Of a DNA stretch of 64,000 nt, positions 21,721 to 29,311 are shown piece after piece. Made by a program: the position numbers and the translations under genes. The notes below the pieces were generated by a model. It ran no database searches and was not told where the DNA came from. It saw nothing but the letters and a program-made list of their open reading frames with translations. Each line of letters starts with the position of its first letter. Positions within the stretch are counted from its first letter, which is position 1. This DNA comes from CALKWS01 sp051020515 (lineage in GTDB: Bacteria; Actinomycetota; Actinomycetes; Actinomycetales; Beutenbergiaceae): positions 310,001 through 374,000 of the forward strand of contig NZ_CP194857.1 of the NCBI RefSeq assembly GCF_051020515.1, in the 5' to 3' direction.

Positions 21721-21829
21721 CGGCACACGCCGAATTCCGCGCCTCCTCGGTGCCCGCCGATCACCTAGGGTGATCGAGATTCACCGTAACGCCATCGGCG
21801 CACCGTCCGGGCCAGGCACCACCGGGGCC

Positions 21830-22816
21830 TCACCAGTGCTGTTGGCGACCACCCTCGTCCGCACTGCGCTGCGCGAGAAGCGCCACCTTCGTGGCCAGCA
21901 GGCTGCTGGCCGTGCTCACCTCGGGTTCGGCTCCGGCATCGATCGCGTCGAAGAAGTACTGCGCCGGACGCTGCGGCTGGCCCAACGGAACATCCCAGGT
22001 TCGGCGCTCATGTGTGGTGACACGTAACGAGTGGTAGGCCCAATCCAGTTCCGCGGTCCCTTCCGAACCCGCGATGCGCATCCGATAATGTCCGTGCACA
22101 TCGGCGGCCTCGGGCCCCAGCCAGTTTGCCTCGATGGTGGCGACCACCCCGCCGGCGTGCAGCAGCACCGCCACGTGGTCGTCGAAACCGGGATGATCCG
22201 CGGCCCGGGCGTTGCCGGTCACCGCGCTCACCGAACCACCCGTTGCGCCGGTCAGGGAGAGCACGAGGTCGATGTCGTGCACCGGCAGATCTGCGGCTAT
22301 CCCGCCGTAGCGCGCGGGATCGAGAAACCAGTCCGGGCGACTGTGCTGACGCAGTTTGTGCGGACCCGTGCTGGCGACGAGGGCAAGTTGTCCGAGGGTG
22401 CCCTCCTCGATCAGTTCCCGCAACGCAAGGGTCGCCGGATAGAAGCGCTTCTCGAACACCACCGAGACGTGCTTCCCGCTGCCTCGCACCGCCTCCTCGA
22501 TCCGCTCCAGGTCCTCCAGGGAGGTGCACAAAGGTTTGTCGGCGAGCACGTGGGCGTCGGCTGCCAGGGCAGCCAGCACGGCGTCGGCACGTTCGGAGTA
22601 GATGCCCGCGACCAGCGCTACGTCGAAGTCGAGCTCTGCCACCAGATCCGGCACCGACTCGAACACCGGAACATCGCCAAGATCAGCAAGGAATGCCTCG
22701 CGCATCTGCGGGTCTGCTTCAGCCGCGCCCACCAGGTGCAGGTCCGGACGGTGCTGCACTTCCTGCAGGGCGTAATCGACATGCGGGTGGGCCGCGCCCA
22801 GGATCGCCACCCTCAT
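21830..22816 (-). CDS. Gfo/Idh/MocA-family oxidoreductase
   Basis: A 328-aa NAD(P)-dependent sugar oxidoreductase. It begins with the Rossmann start MRVAILGAAHPHV, then has the family DKPL motif (usually EKP) near residue 95 and a C-terminal substrate domain with DWFLDPARYGGIAADLPVHD, where the conserved D and H line the active site. It is the second gene of a minus-strand pair: its ATG overlaps the stop of the upstream oxidoreductase by 4 bp (ATGA), so the two are translationally coupled. It probably oxidises or reduces a ring carbon of the imported sugar; the exact substrate is unknown. Confidence 0.9.
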   Translation of the reverse strand: MRVAILGAAHPHVDYALQEVQHRPDLHLVGAAEADPQMREAFLADLGDVPVFESVPDLVAELDFDVALVAGIYSERADAVLAALAADAHVLADKPLCTSLEDLERIEEAVRGSGKHVSVVFEKRFYPATLALRELIEEGTLGQLALVASTGPHKLRQHSRPDWFLDPARYGGIAADLPVHDIDLVLSLTGATGGSVSAVTGNARAADHPGFDDHVAVLLHAGGVVATIEANWLGPEAADVHGHYRMRIAGSEGTAELDWAYHSLRVTTHERRTWDVPLGQPQRPAQYFFDAIDAGAEPEVSTASSLLATKVALLAQRSADEGGRQQHW

Positions 22817-23844
22817 GTCAGGTCCTGCGGGCGCACCGCGCGCCCGTTCCGGGCGGATTCGTAGATCGCGCTGATCAGCCGAACCGTATCGGCACCGTCC
22901 CTGCCGCTGATCGCGGGCGTGCGCCCGTCTCGGATCGATTCCAGCACATCACGCCACTGGCTCACGTGACCGGCCACCCCGATCGCCGATGGGTCGGACA
23001 TCCCACTGGCCGCACCGGCATCATCCTGGGCGAATTCGGGTAACGGCACGTCGATCTCCCAGCGGTGCACCTGCCCCTGCCCGAGTTCGATCGTGCCGCG
23101 GTCCAGGTGGAGGGTCACCGTTGCCGGCGCTCCCGGTGGGGTCGCCGTCGAGGTGCTGATCATTCCGAGCGCTCCCCCGGCGAACCGCACCGTTGCCACC
23201 GTGGTGTCCTCAGCATCCATCTGGTGTCCCAGTGTCCCGAACTGCGCCGTGACCTGCTCCACCGGGCCGCACAGCCAGTTCAGCAGGTCCACGTTGTGGA
23301 CACCCTGGTTCATCATCGAACCCCCACCGGCATCCATCAGGGATCGCCAGGGGGCAGCGGCGTAGTACTCCTCATCACGCCACCAGTGCACATGCGTCGT
23401 GGCCAGCCGGACGGTGCCGAGTTCGCCGGCGGCGAGCATCCTCTTCACCGTGGCGTACTCCGGTTCGAGGCGGCGCTGGGACATCACCGCTAATACCAGG
23501 CCCCGCGCGGTGGCCAGCGCAACGACTTGCTCCGCCTCTGCCACTGTCAGCGCCAGTGGCTTCTCCACCAGAACGTGCTTTCCCGCGCGCAGCGCCGCGA
23601 GCGCTTGCTCCGCGTGCCGATCACTCGGCGAGCAGATCGCGATGACGTCGATGCTCTCGCTCTGCCAAAGATCATCCGGCGCCACCTGCGTGGCCTGTGG
23701 CCATCCCGCGTCGGCAGCACGTTGCTGATCCCCGCCACTGAAAGCGACCAGATGTGCCTGGGTGGACAACTCGCTAAGGGCGCGTGCGTGACTGGTGCCG
23801 ATATTGCCCAGACCAAGCACCCCTACGCCGACCGGTTCCTGCAT
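22813..23844 (-). CDS. Gfo/Idh/MocA-family oxidoreductase
   Basis: 343 aa from ATG 23844, chosen because GGGAG lies 6 bases upstream and the frame then starts directly at the Rossmann motif (GVGVLGLGNIGTSHA). The EKPLALT motif is near residue 95 and the C-terminal half has MDAGGGSMMNQGVHNVDLL. The frame stays open further upstream to 24222, but that would overlap the divergent gene and the operators. First gene of a coupled minus-strand pair transcribed away from two LacI-type operator palindromes. Confidence 0.92.
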   Translation of the reverse strand: MQEPVGVGVLGLGNIGTSHARALSELSTQAHLVAFSGGDQQRAADAGWPQATQVAPDDLWQSESIDVIAICSPSDRHAEQALAALRAGKHVLVEKPLALTVAEAEQVVALATARGLVLAVMSQRRLEPEYATVKRMLAAGELGTVRLATTHVHWWRDEEYYAAAPWRSLMDAGGGSMMNQGVHNVDLLNWLCGPVEQVTAQFGTLGHQMDAEDTTVATVRFAGGALGMISTSTATPPGAPATVTLHLDRGTIELGQGQVHRWEIDVPLPEFAQDDAGAASGMSDPSAIGVAGHVSQWRDVLESIRDGRTPAISGRDGADTVRLISAIYESARNGRAVRPQDLT

Positions 23845-23904
23845 CGATGCTCCCGCGGGTTCGGTGTGTGTGGGCCCCAAACGTACGACGGCTCCGGAAT
23901 TCAC

Positions 23905-23916
23905 GCAACCGGTTGC
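23905..23916. promoter_or_regulatory. LacI-type operator palindrome 1
   Basis: Perfect 12-bp palindrome GCAACCGGTTGC, of the LacI/GalR class with a central CG. It sits in the divergent promoter region, 27 bp centre to centre from the second palindrome. Confidence 0.7.
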
Positions 23917-23924
23917 AGGTAGCC

Positions 23925-23930
23925 TTGACG
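23925..23930 (+). promoter_or_regulatory. Candidate -35 element (TTGACG) overlapped by an operator
   Basis: TTGACG lies immediately upstream of operator 2. No convincing -10 hexamer follows at the expected distance (CAGACT at 23948-23953). Operator 2 would fill the spacer, a placement that gives simple repression. Confidence 0.45.
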
Positions 23931-23944
23931 TGCAATCGATTGCA
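23931..23944. promoter_or_regulatory. LacI-type operator palindrome 2
   Basis: Perfect 14-bp palindrome TGCAATCGATTGCA, sharing the GCAAnCGnTTGC pattern with operator 1. Both lie between the divergent oxidoreductase genes. No LacI-family regulator gene is in the window. Confidence 0.75.
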
Positions 23945-23988
23945 GAACAGACTGGCATCTGACCATTCCCTGCAGGAAGGCAACACCC

Positions 23989-24840
23989 ATGCGCGTCGGC
24001 TTCGTCGGTACCGAGAACTCTCACGTCAAGCACTTCATCCGCTTCCTCAATCTGGACGGGCGCTACCCGGACTACCGGGCGGCGGCGCTGTCCGGGGGGC
24101 GGAGCGAGCACAACGCCGAACTCGCCGAGTACGGTGGCCTCGAGGTGATCGTGGACGAGCCGTCCGAACTCGTCGGCCACATCGATGCTGCGATCGTGTG
24201 CAACCGGGACGGGGGGCTGCACCGCCGGGCCACGGAGCCGCTGCTGCGCGCCGGAATCCCCGTTCTGGTCGACAAACCGTTGGCGACCACCGTCGCCGAC
24301 GCCAGCGCCATGCTGGACCAGGCCGAGGAGTCGGGATCGACTCTGGTCTCAGCCTCGGCGCTGCGCTTCGTGCCGGAAATTGCCGAGTTCACCTCCGGCG
24401 CCGCTGATCGGGGCGCACTGCGACACCTGCATGTCGCCGGCCCTGCCGACCCGGACAGCGAGTACGCGGGCCTCTTCTTCTACGGCATCCATCACGTGGA
24501 GACGGCACTGGAGATCCTCGGCAACCCCGTCGTGCAGCCCGGTGACGTCACCGTCCAGGCCGAGCGGCACGGTGACCTCGTCCGGGCCAACACCACCATC
24601 GACGGTCGGATGGTCACGTTCACCTTCGTCACGCCGTCCGACGGCGGTCAGGCTCCGTTCCACGCCACGGCCGTGCACGCCCGTGGGGTCCTCGCGCACA
24701 ATCTGACCCTCGGCCCGGACTACAACGCCGCCACGCTGGATCACTTCGTCACCGCGATCGGGCAAGGACGCGCTCCGCTGAGCCCCGAGCAACTCCTCAC
24801 CCCGGTCGCCATCCTCTCCGCCATCGCCGAGCAACTGTAG
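23989..24840 (+). CDS. Gfo/Idh/MocA-family oxidoreductase (short form)
   Basis: A 283-aa member, shorter than its two neighbours (328 and 343 aa). It starts with a modified Rossmann motif (MRVGFVGTENSHV), has VDKPLATTVADA where EKP is usual, and a C-terminal domain with FYGIHHVETALEIL. The TENSHV start resembles a subgroup of putative sugar oxidoreductases of unknown substrate. ATG 23989 is preceded by CAGGAAGG. It is expressed divergently from the other two oxidoreductases, under the shared operator pair. Confidence 0.85.
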   Translation: MRVGFVGTENSHVKHFIRFLNLDGRYPDYRAAALSGGRSEHNAELAEYGGLEVIVDEPSELVGHIDAAIVCNRDGGLHRRATEPLLRAGIPVLVDKPLATTVADASAMLDQAEESGSTLVSASALRFVPEIAEFTSGAADRGALRHLHVAGPADPDSEYAGLFFYGIHHVETALEILGNPVVQPGDVTVQAERHGDLVRANTTIDGRMVTFTFVTPSDGGQAPFHATAVHARGVLAHNLTLGPDYNAATLDHFVTAIGQGRAPLSPEQLLTPVAILSAIAEQL

Positions 24841-25061
24841 ATGGGCACCCGCGGCCCGGGCGTCGAACCCGGGATCGGCGTCATCGGGCCGGGGATCATC
24901 CGGGATCACGTCGAACGCCCCGTGTACGAATCCGGTCGAACCGGGCGACCGGTGCGGCCCGCCCCGGTCGACCTGTCGGCATGATCTGGGATCGCCCCTA
25001 GTCCGGCGCTTATTAGTGCGCTACTCTTTCGGGACATTCGGACTGCCGTAATGAAGGGCCA

Positions 25062-26573
25062 ATGATGACCACCCTCCCCACACTCAACCGCCGGACCCTG
25101 CTCGTCGGGAGCGCCTCGACGCTAGCCCTGGCACTACTCGGTCGTTCCGACACCGCATTCGGGGCACCTTCCCCGCTGGCCACGCTCGACTACACCTCAC
25201 CGGAGGCGTTCGCGGTCGCCGAGCAGGCCTACTTGGACCTCGGTGCCGAGCACAACGAGGCCGGCCTGTACGCCTGGGGCGAGTCCTACTACCTGCTCGG
25301 GCTGCTCCTGATGTTCGAAGCCACGGGTGAGGGCCGTTTTCTGGACAGGTTCGAGGAGCGCGCCCGGCACGTAATGGACTCGACCGATGAGGCACGCGGC
25401 GTCACCGACTACTCCGGGCGCTCCGGGCCGGTGTGGCGTGCCGGCGGCAACTACACCGCCGGCCACGGTGAACTGCTCCTGGAGGATGGCTCACCCGGCA
25501 TCCAGGTGCGCTGGGCCGGTGGCACCTCCGTGAACGCCACCGCGACGGTGCGCCGGGTGGATGCGGACAGGTTTGATCTCACGCTGTCCCACCCGTCCTC
25601 GACCGTCGAACTGACCGGTCTCACCCTTGATCCCAACGCCTCCGACTACGTCGTCGACGCCGTCGGTGATGCCTACGCCCCCGGCGCCCGGTGGACCGCG
25701 GTCGACCACAGCGCCGACCGCGGAACCGACCGCAGCCTGACTGAGGGCACGGTGGCGTTCGAGCCCCAGTTCTACGCCTTCCCGGTGCACACCGGCATGG
25801 TGATCTACCCGCTGGCCCGGTACGTACGCATGGTGCGCACCGACCCAGGGATCCCCGGGACCCGCAACGGCGTGGCCGGCCAGCTGTTGGCCTTCGTGAT
25901 GAAGGCGTTGCGGCACCACGAGGACGACTTCCACATCGACGAACGCGGCTACGGCGACTTCCGCTGGCCGCGCGAGGCGCCGGTCCCCTTCGACGGCACG
26001 ATCCAGCCGCTGAACCAGTCCCACGCCCTGGGCGCCACGTTCGCCGAGTTGACCCGGGTCGTGGACAACACCCAGTACCGCCGCAACGTCGAAGCGATGC
26101 TGCGCAGCCTCCGAGCGTCGCTGCAGGTGCAGGACGGAGCCTACGTCTGGCCGTACTGGCCGGTGCACTCCCACATATACAACGGCTACTCCCGCGAGGA
26201 CGACGTGTCCACGTACACCCCGTTCTACGGGGCGGTACGCAGTTGGGAGGACATCAGTCACGGCGCGATCACGCTGGAGTTCATCCAGGCCACCCACGAC
26301 GCCGGCCTCGCGGACCTGAGCCAGGATCGCGAACTCTTCGCCACCACGTTCATGCAGAACGTGATCAACGAACCAGACTCGGTGTGGTTCCGTGTGAACG
26401 GGGAGGTCGAAGCACTCCCTGCCCAGGCCGTCCAGTCCGCTCGGTGGCTGATGCTGGCTGACCTGGAGCCGGAGATCCACGATCAGGTCCTGCGGGTGTA
26501 TGAGGCCGAGCCCCTGGAGCCATCACAGGGATCCCATGCGCTGGGTATCGCCTACCTGAATCACAGCCGGTGA
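25062..26573 (+). CDS. Tat-exported protein, alpha/alpha-toroid-like, function unknown, copy 2 (intact)
   Basis: An intact 503-aa paralogue of the protein at 16202-17706. It has a twin-arginine signal (LNRRTLLVGSAS) with cleavage near FGAPSP, a helical aromatic-rich N-terminal half, a beta-rich middle (about residues 130-190), and a second helical region containing WPYW and STYTPFYGAVRSWEDISH. The conserved Trp/Tyr/His residues fit a carbohydrate-active toroid, but I cannot name a family. ATG 25062 or 25065 follows GAAGGG. It is monocistronic, with a hairpin directly after the stop. Two copies in one locus, one beside the propeller genes, imply an extracellular role on the glycan. Confidence 0.78.
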   Translation: MMTTLPTLNRRTLLVGSASTLALALLGRSDTAFGAPSPLATLDYTSPEAFAVAEQAYLDLGAEHNEAGLYAWGESYYLLGLLLMFEATGEGRFLDRFEERARHVMDSTDEARGVTDYSGRSGPVWRAGGNYTAGHGELLLEDGSPGIQVRWAGGTSVNATATVRRVDADRFDLTLSHPSSTVELTGLTLDPNASDYVVDAVGDAYAPGARWTAVDHSADRGTDRSLTEGTVAFEPQFYAFPVHTGMVIYPLARYVRMVRTDPGIPGTRNGVAGQLLAFVMKALRHHEDDFHIDERGYGDFRWPREAPVPFDGTIQPLNQSHALGATFAELTRVVDNTQYRRNVEAMLRSLRASLQVQDGAYVWPYWPVHSHIYNGYSREDDVSTYTPFYGAVRSWEDISHGAITLEFIQATHDAGLADLSQDRELFATTFMQNVINEPDSVWFRVNGEVEALPAQAVQSARWLMLADLEPEIHDQVLRVYEAEPLEPSQGSHALGIAYLNHSR

Positions 26574-26582
26574 GATCCCGTG

Positions 26583-26609
26583 GCACGCGGTGGCCAGGCC
26601 ACCGCGTGC
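26583..26609 (+). terminator. Terminator after Tat-exported protein copy 2
   Basis: An 11-bp perfect stem (26583-26593 with 26599-26609) with a 5-base loop, 9 bases after the stop. Confidence 0.75.
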
Positions 26610-26706
26610 GGTAGCGCCCGCCCTGCCTCATCCGGCGAGCCGGCCACGGCAGCGATTGCATCGACTGCGCCTCCCCCATACCACGACCCACTGAGGAGTA
26701 CACATC

Positions 26707-27139
26707 ATGATCCCATCGCCCCCGGCGGCGCCGCACCCGGCCACTGAGGCGGATTTGGAGGACTATCTCTCCACCCCGCTGCCCGGGGTGGGCGAGGCGC
26801 TGCAGGCCACCGGCGGTGACGTTGTGTTGTTGGGTGCCGGGGGCAAGATCGGTCCGACGATGGCGATGATGGCCCGGCGGGCTCTGGATGAGGTTGGCTC
26901 GGATGCCCGGGTGGTCGCGGTTTCGCGGTTTTCCGATCCCGAGGTGCGCCAGCGGTTGAGCGAGGCCGGTGTCGTGGTGCAGTCCGCGGATTTGTCCGAG
27001 CCGGGGAACTACGCGGATCTGCCCGATGCCGCGGCGATGGTTTATCTGGCGGCGATGAAGTTCGGCACCACTGGCGCTGAGCATCAGACGTGGTGGTCCA
27101 ACGCGGCGATGCCCGCTTTGGTGGCCGACCGCTACCGGG
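26707..27139 (+). pseudogene. NAD-dependent epimerase/dehydratase, 5' part (split by IS256-family element)
   Basis: This encodes the first 144 residues of an SDR-type NAD(P)-dependent epimerase or dehydratase, with the dinucleotide motif GAGGKIG near residue 43 and an intact N-terminal Rossmann half. An upstream GAGGAG supports ATG 26707. The element inserts within DRYRG; the 3' part continues at 28698 in the matching frame. Joining 27139 to 28698 restores DRYRGVPSVVYSTGNVY with no lost base. As it stands, the chain ends within the element at 27198 after 19 foreign residues, so the enzyme should be inactive. Confidence 0.88.
27132..27139 (+). repeat. Target-site duplication, left copy
   Basis: CTACCGGG flanks the left end of the element and recurs at 28690-28697. 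The flanking G run makes 8 or 9 bp equally possible. Confidence 0.8.
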
Positions 27140-28689
27140 GGGCGTGTCTACTGGACTGTGTAAGGGGTGGATCCCCGAGGCTGGCGAGGAGCCAGTGAGA
27201 GGAGACCATCGTGAAGACCACGAGTACGACGAAGACCACCGAGGATCACCACGCACTGGATGGGCAGGATGCTGACCAGGCTAGGGGCGTGGCCAGCGAG
27301 CCGGGCCACCGCGGCCAGGGCGGGGCCTCGAGGCCGGCGGGCGCCTCGCACCGGGCGCTGCTGGGTGATGAGTACATCGACGAGCTCGTCTCCCAGGCCG
27401 ACGCCGAGGGGCTGGCGCTGACCGGTGAGGGTGGGTTCCTGCCGGAGTTGGTCCGTAAGGTCCTCGAGCGCGGGCTGGCGACGGAGTTGAGCGATCACCT
27501 GGGCTATGACAAGGGTGATCCGGCCGGGCGCGGGGCACCAAACTCGCGCAACGGGGCCACGCCCAAGACGCTGGCTACCGAGGTCGGCGATATCCCGCTG
27601 GCCACCCCGCGCGACCGTGCCGGGACGTTCGAGCCGGCGCTGGTGCCCAAGGGCGCCCGGCGGGCCGGTGGGCTCGATGAGATGATTATCAGCCTCTACG
27701 CCGGTGGGATGACGGTGCGCGACATCCAGGCCCATCTGGCCCGCACGCTGGGTACCGAGTTGTCCCACGAGACGATCGCGAACATCACTGACGCGGTGTT
27801 GGAGGAGGTTAAGGACTGGCAGACCCGGCCGCTGGACCCCGTCTGGCCGGTGGTCTTCCTCGATGCCATCGTGGTCAAGGTCCGCGACGGGGCGCATGTG
27901 GTCAACCGCCACGCCCACCTGGCGGTCGGGATCGATACCGATGGCATCAAGCACGTGCTGGGCATCTGGGTCCAGGCCGGGGAGGGTGCCAAGTTCTGGG
28001 CCGGGGTATGCGCTCAGTTGGCTAACCGGGGCGTGAAGGACATCCTGATCGCCTGCTGCGACGGGCTGCCCGGCCTGCCCGAGGCGATCGAGGCCACCTG
28101 GCCCCAGACGGTGGTCCAGACGTGTGTGGTGCACCTGATCCGGGCGGCCAACCGATACATCTCCTACGGCGATCGCAAGGCCTTCTCGGCCGGGTTGCGC
28201 ACCATCTACACCGCCGCCGATGCCGATGCGGCCGAGACCGCGCTGCTGGAGTTGGCCGACTCCGACCTGGGACGTAAATACCCCGCAGCGATCGCGGTGT
28301 GGCAGCGGGCCTGGGAACGGTTCACCCCATTCCTGGCCTTCCCCCCGGCGGTGCGCAAGGTCATCTACACCACCAACACGATCGAGAGTTTGAACTACCA
28401 GATGCGCAAGATCATCAAGAACCGCGGGCACTTCCCCAACGACGAAGCGGTGGTGAAGTTGTTGTGGCTAGCCATCCGCGATATCGAGGACAAACGTGCC
28501 CGTCAGCGAGCCAAGGAGCAGGGCCTGCCAGCGCACAAGCGCAAGGCTCCCGGGCGGCTCGTGGAGGGCACCACCACCGCCGGCTGGACCGCCGCACTGA
28601 ACCAACTCGAACTGCTCTACCCCGAGCGTCTAGCAGGACACATCAACTAGAAACAGGAGCCTCTCTTACACAGAGGGCTTGACAGGCTC
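27140..28689 (+). mobile_element. IS256-family insertion sequence, about 1550 bp
   Basis: The element carries one transposase gene and ends in imperfect inverted repeats. The left end (GGGCGTGTCTAC...) and the reverse complement of the right end (GAGCCTGTCAAG...) agree at about 18 of 26 positions, including the shared CTGTGTAAG. It is bounded by an 8-bp CTACCGGG duplication. IS256-family elements typically make 8-9 bp duplications. All parts are intact, so it may still be mobile. Confidence 0.92.
27211..28650 (+). CDS. IS256-family (mutator-type) transposase
   Basis: A 479-aa DDE transposase, full length. The catalytic acids are visible: first D in FLDAIVVKVRDG, second D in IACCDGLPGL, and E in TTNTIESLN, followed by KNRGHFPNDEAV, which is typical of the family. 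The N-terminal extension before LLGDEYIDELV is Gly/Ala-rich. The start GTG 27211 is preceded by GAGAGGAGACC. It is probably transcribed from a promoter inside the left end and may also affect the downstream half-gene and aldolase gene. Confidence 0.96.
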   Translation: MKTTSTTKTTEDHHALDGQDADQARGVASEPGHRGQGGASRPAGASHRALLGDEYIDELVSQADAEGLALTGEGGFLPELVRKVLERGLATELSDHLGYDKGDPAGRGAPNSRNGATPKTLATEVGDIPLATPRDRAGTFEPALVPKGARRAGGLDEMIISLYAGGMTVRDIQAHLARTLGTELSHETIANITDAVLEEVKDWQTRPLDPVWPVVFLDAIVVKVRDGAHVVNRHAHLAVGIDTDGIKHVLGIWVQAGEGAKFWAGVCAQLANRGVKDILIACCDGLPGLPEAIEATWPQTVVQTCVVHLIRAANRYISYGDRKAFSAGLRTIYTAADADAAETALLELADSDLGRKYPAAIAVWQRAWERFTPFLAFPPAVRKVIYTTNTIESLNYQMRKIIKNRGHFPNDEAVVKLLWLAIRDIEDKRARQRAKEQGLPAHKRKAPGRLVEGTTTAGWTAALNQLELLYPERLAGHIN

Positions 28690-28697
28690 CTACCGGG
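28690..28697 (+). repeat. Target-site duplication, right copy
   Basis: CTACCGGG, identical to 27132-27139. Confidence 0.8.
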
Positions 28698-29311
28698 GGG
28701 TGCCCTCGGTGGTCTACTCCACCGGGAACGTCTACCCGCTGCGTCCGTTGTCTGCTGGTGGGTCCACCGAGGACGACGCTCCCGAACCGGTGGGTGAGTA
28801 CGCCCAGTCCTGCCTGGCTCGTGAGCGCATCTTCTCCCACGCCGCGCACACCTGGAACACCCCGGTGACCATCTTCCGGCTCAACTACGCCTGCGAACTG
28901 CGCTACGGCGTCATCGCCGACCTCGCCACTCAGATCCTGGATGGTGAGCCCATCGACGTCACCATGCCGGCGGTGAACGTGGTCTGGCAACAAGACGCCA
29001 CCGCCTGGGCGCTACGGTCGGTGGAACTGGCCAGCACTCCCCCGCACATCCTCAACGCCACCGGCCCCGAGACCGTCTCGGTGCGCCGCCTGGCTACCTG
29101 GCTGGCCGCCGCGATGGGCACCGAGGTGCGGTTCACCGGAACCGAGTCCACCGACGCCCTGCTCTCCGACGCCAGTCACTGCCACGACCTGTACGGCTAC
29201 CCCACGGTCCCGATGCGCCGCGTGGTAGAGATGGTGGCCCGGTGGGTGACCGAGGGCGGGCGGCAACTGGGCAAGGCCACCAAGTTCCAGCAGCGAGAGG
29301 GCAAATTCTGA
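28698..29311 (+). pseudogene. NAD-dependent epimerase/dehydratase, 3' part
   Basis: The remaining 203 residues of the split enzyme begin GVPSVVYSTGNVYP, where STGNVY corresponds to the active-site strand of extended SDR enzymes. The usual YxxxK appears altered (EYAQSCLARER), so the enzyme may have been atypical even before the insertion. The stop TGA overlaps the ATG of the DapA-family gene by one base (TGATG), so the aldolase was translationally coupled to this enzyme; the insertion may lower its expression. Confidence 0.82.

Noticed and set aside
23845..24222. Longer N-terminus for the oxidoreductase at 22813-23844
   Set aside because: It would read through the operators and the divergent gene; the Rossmann motif starts directly after ATG 23844.
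24841..25061. Possible small gene or RNA between the oxidoreductase and Tat protein genes
   Set aside because: No frame with coding character; only a weak 6-bp CCCGGG hairpin is visible.
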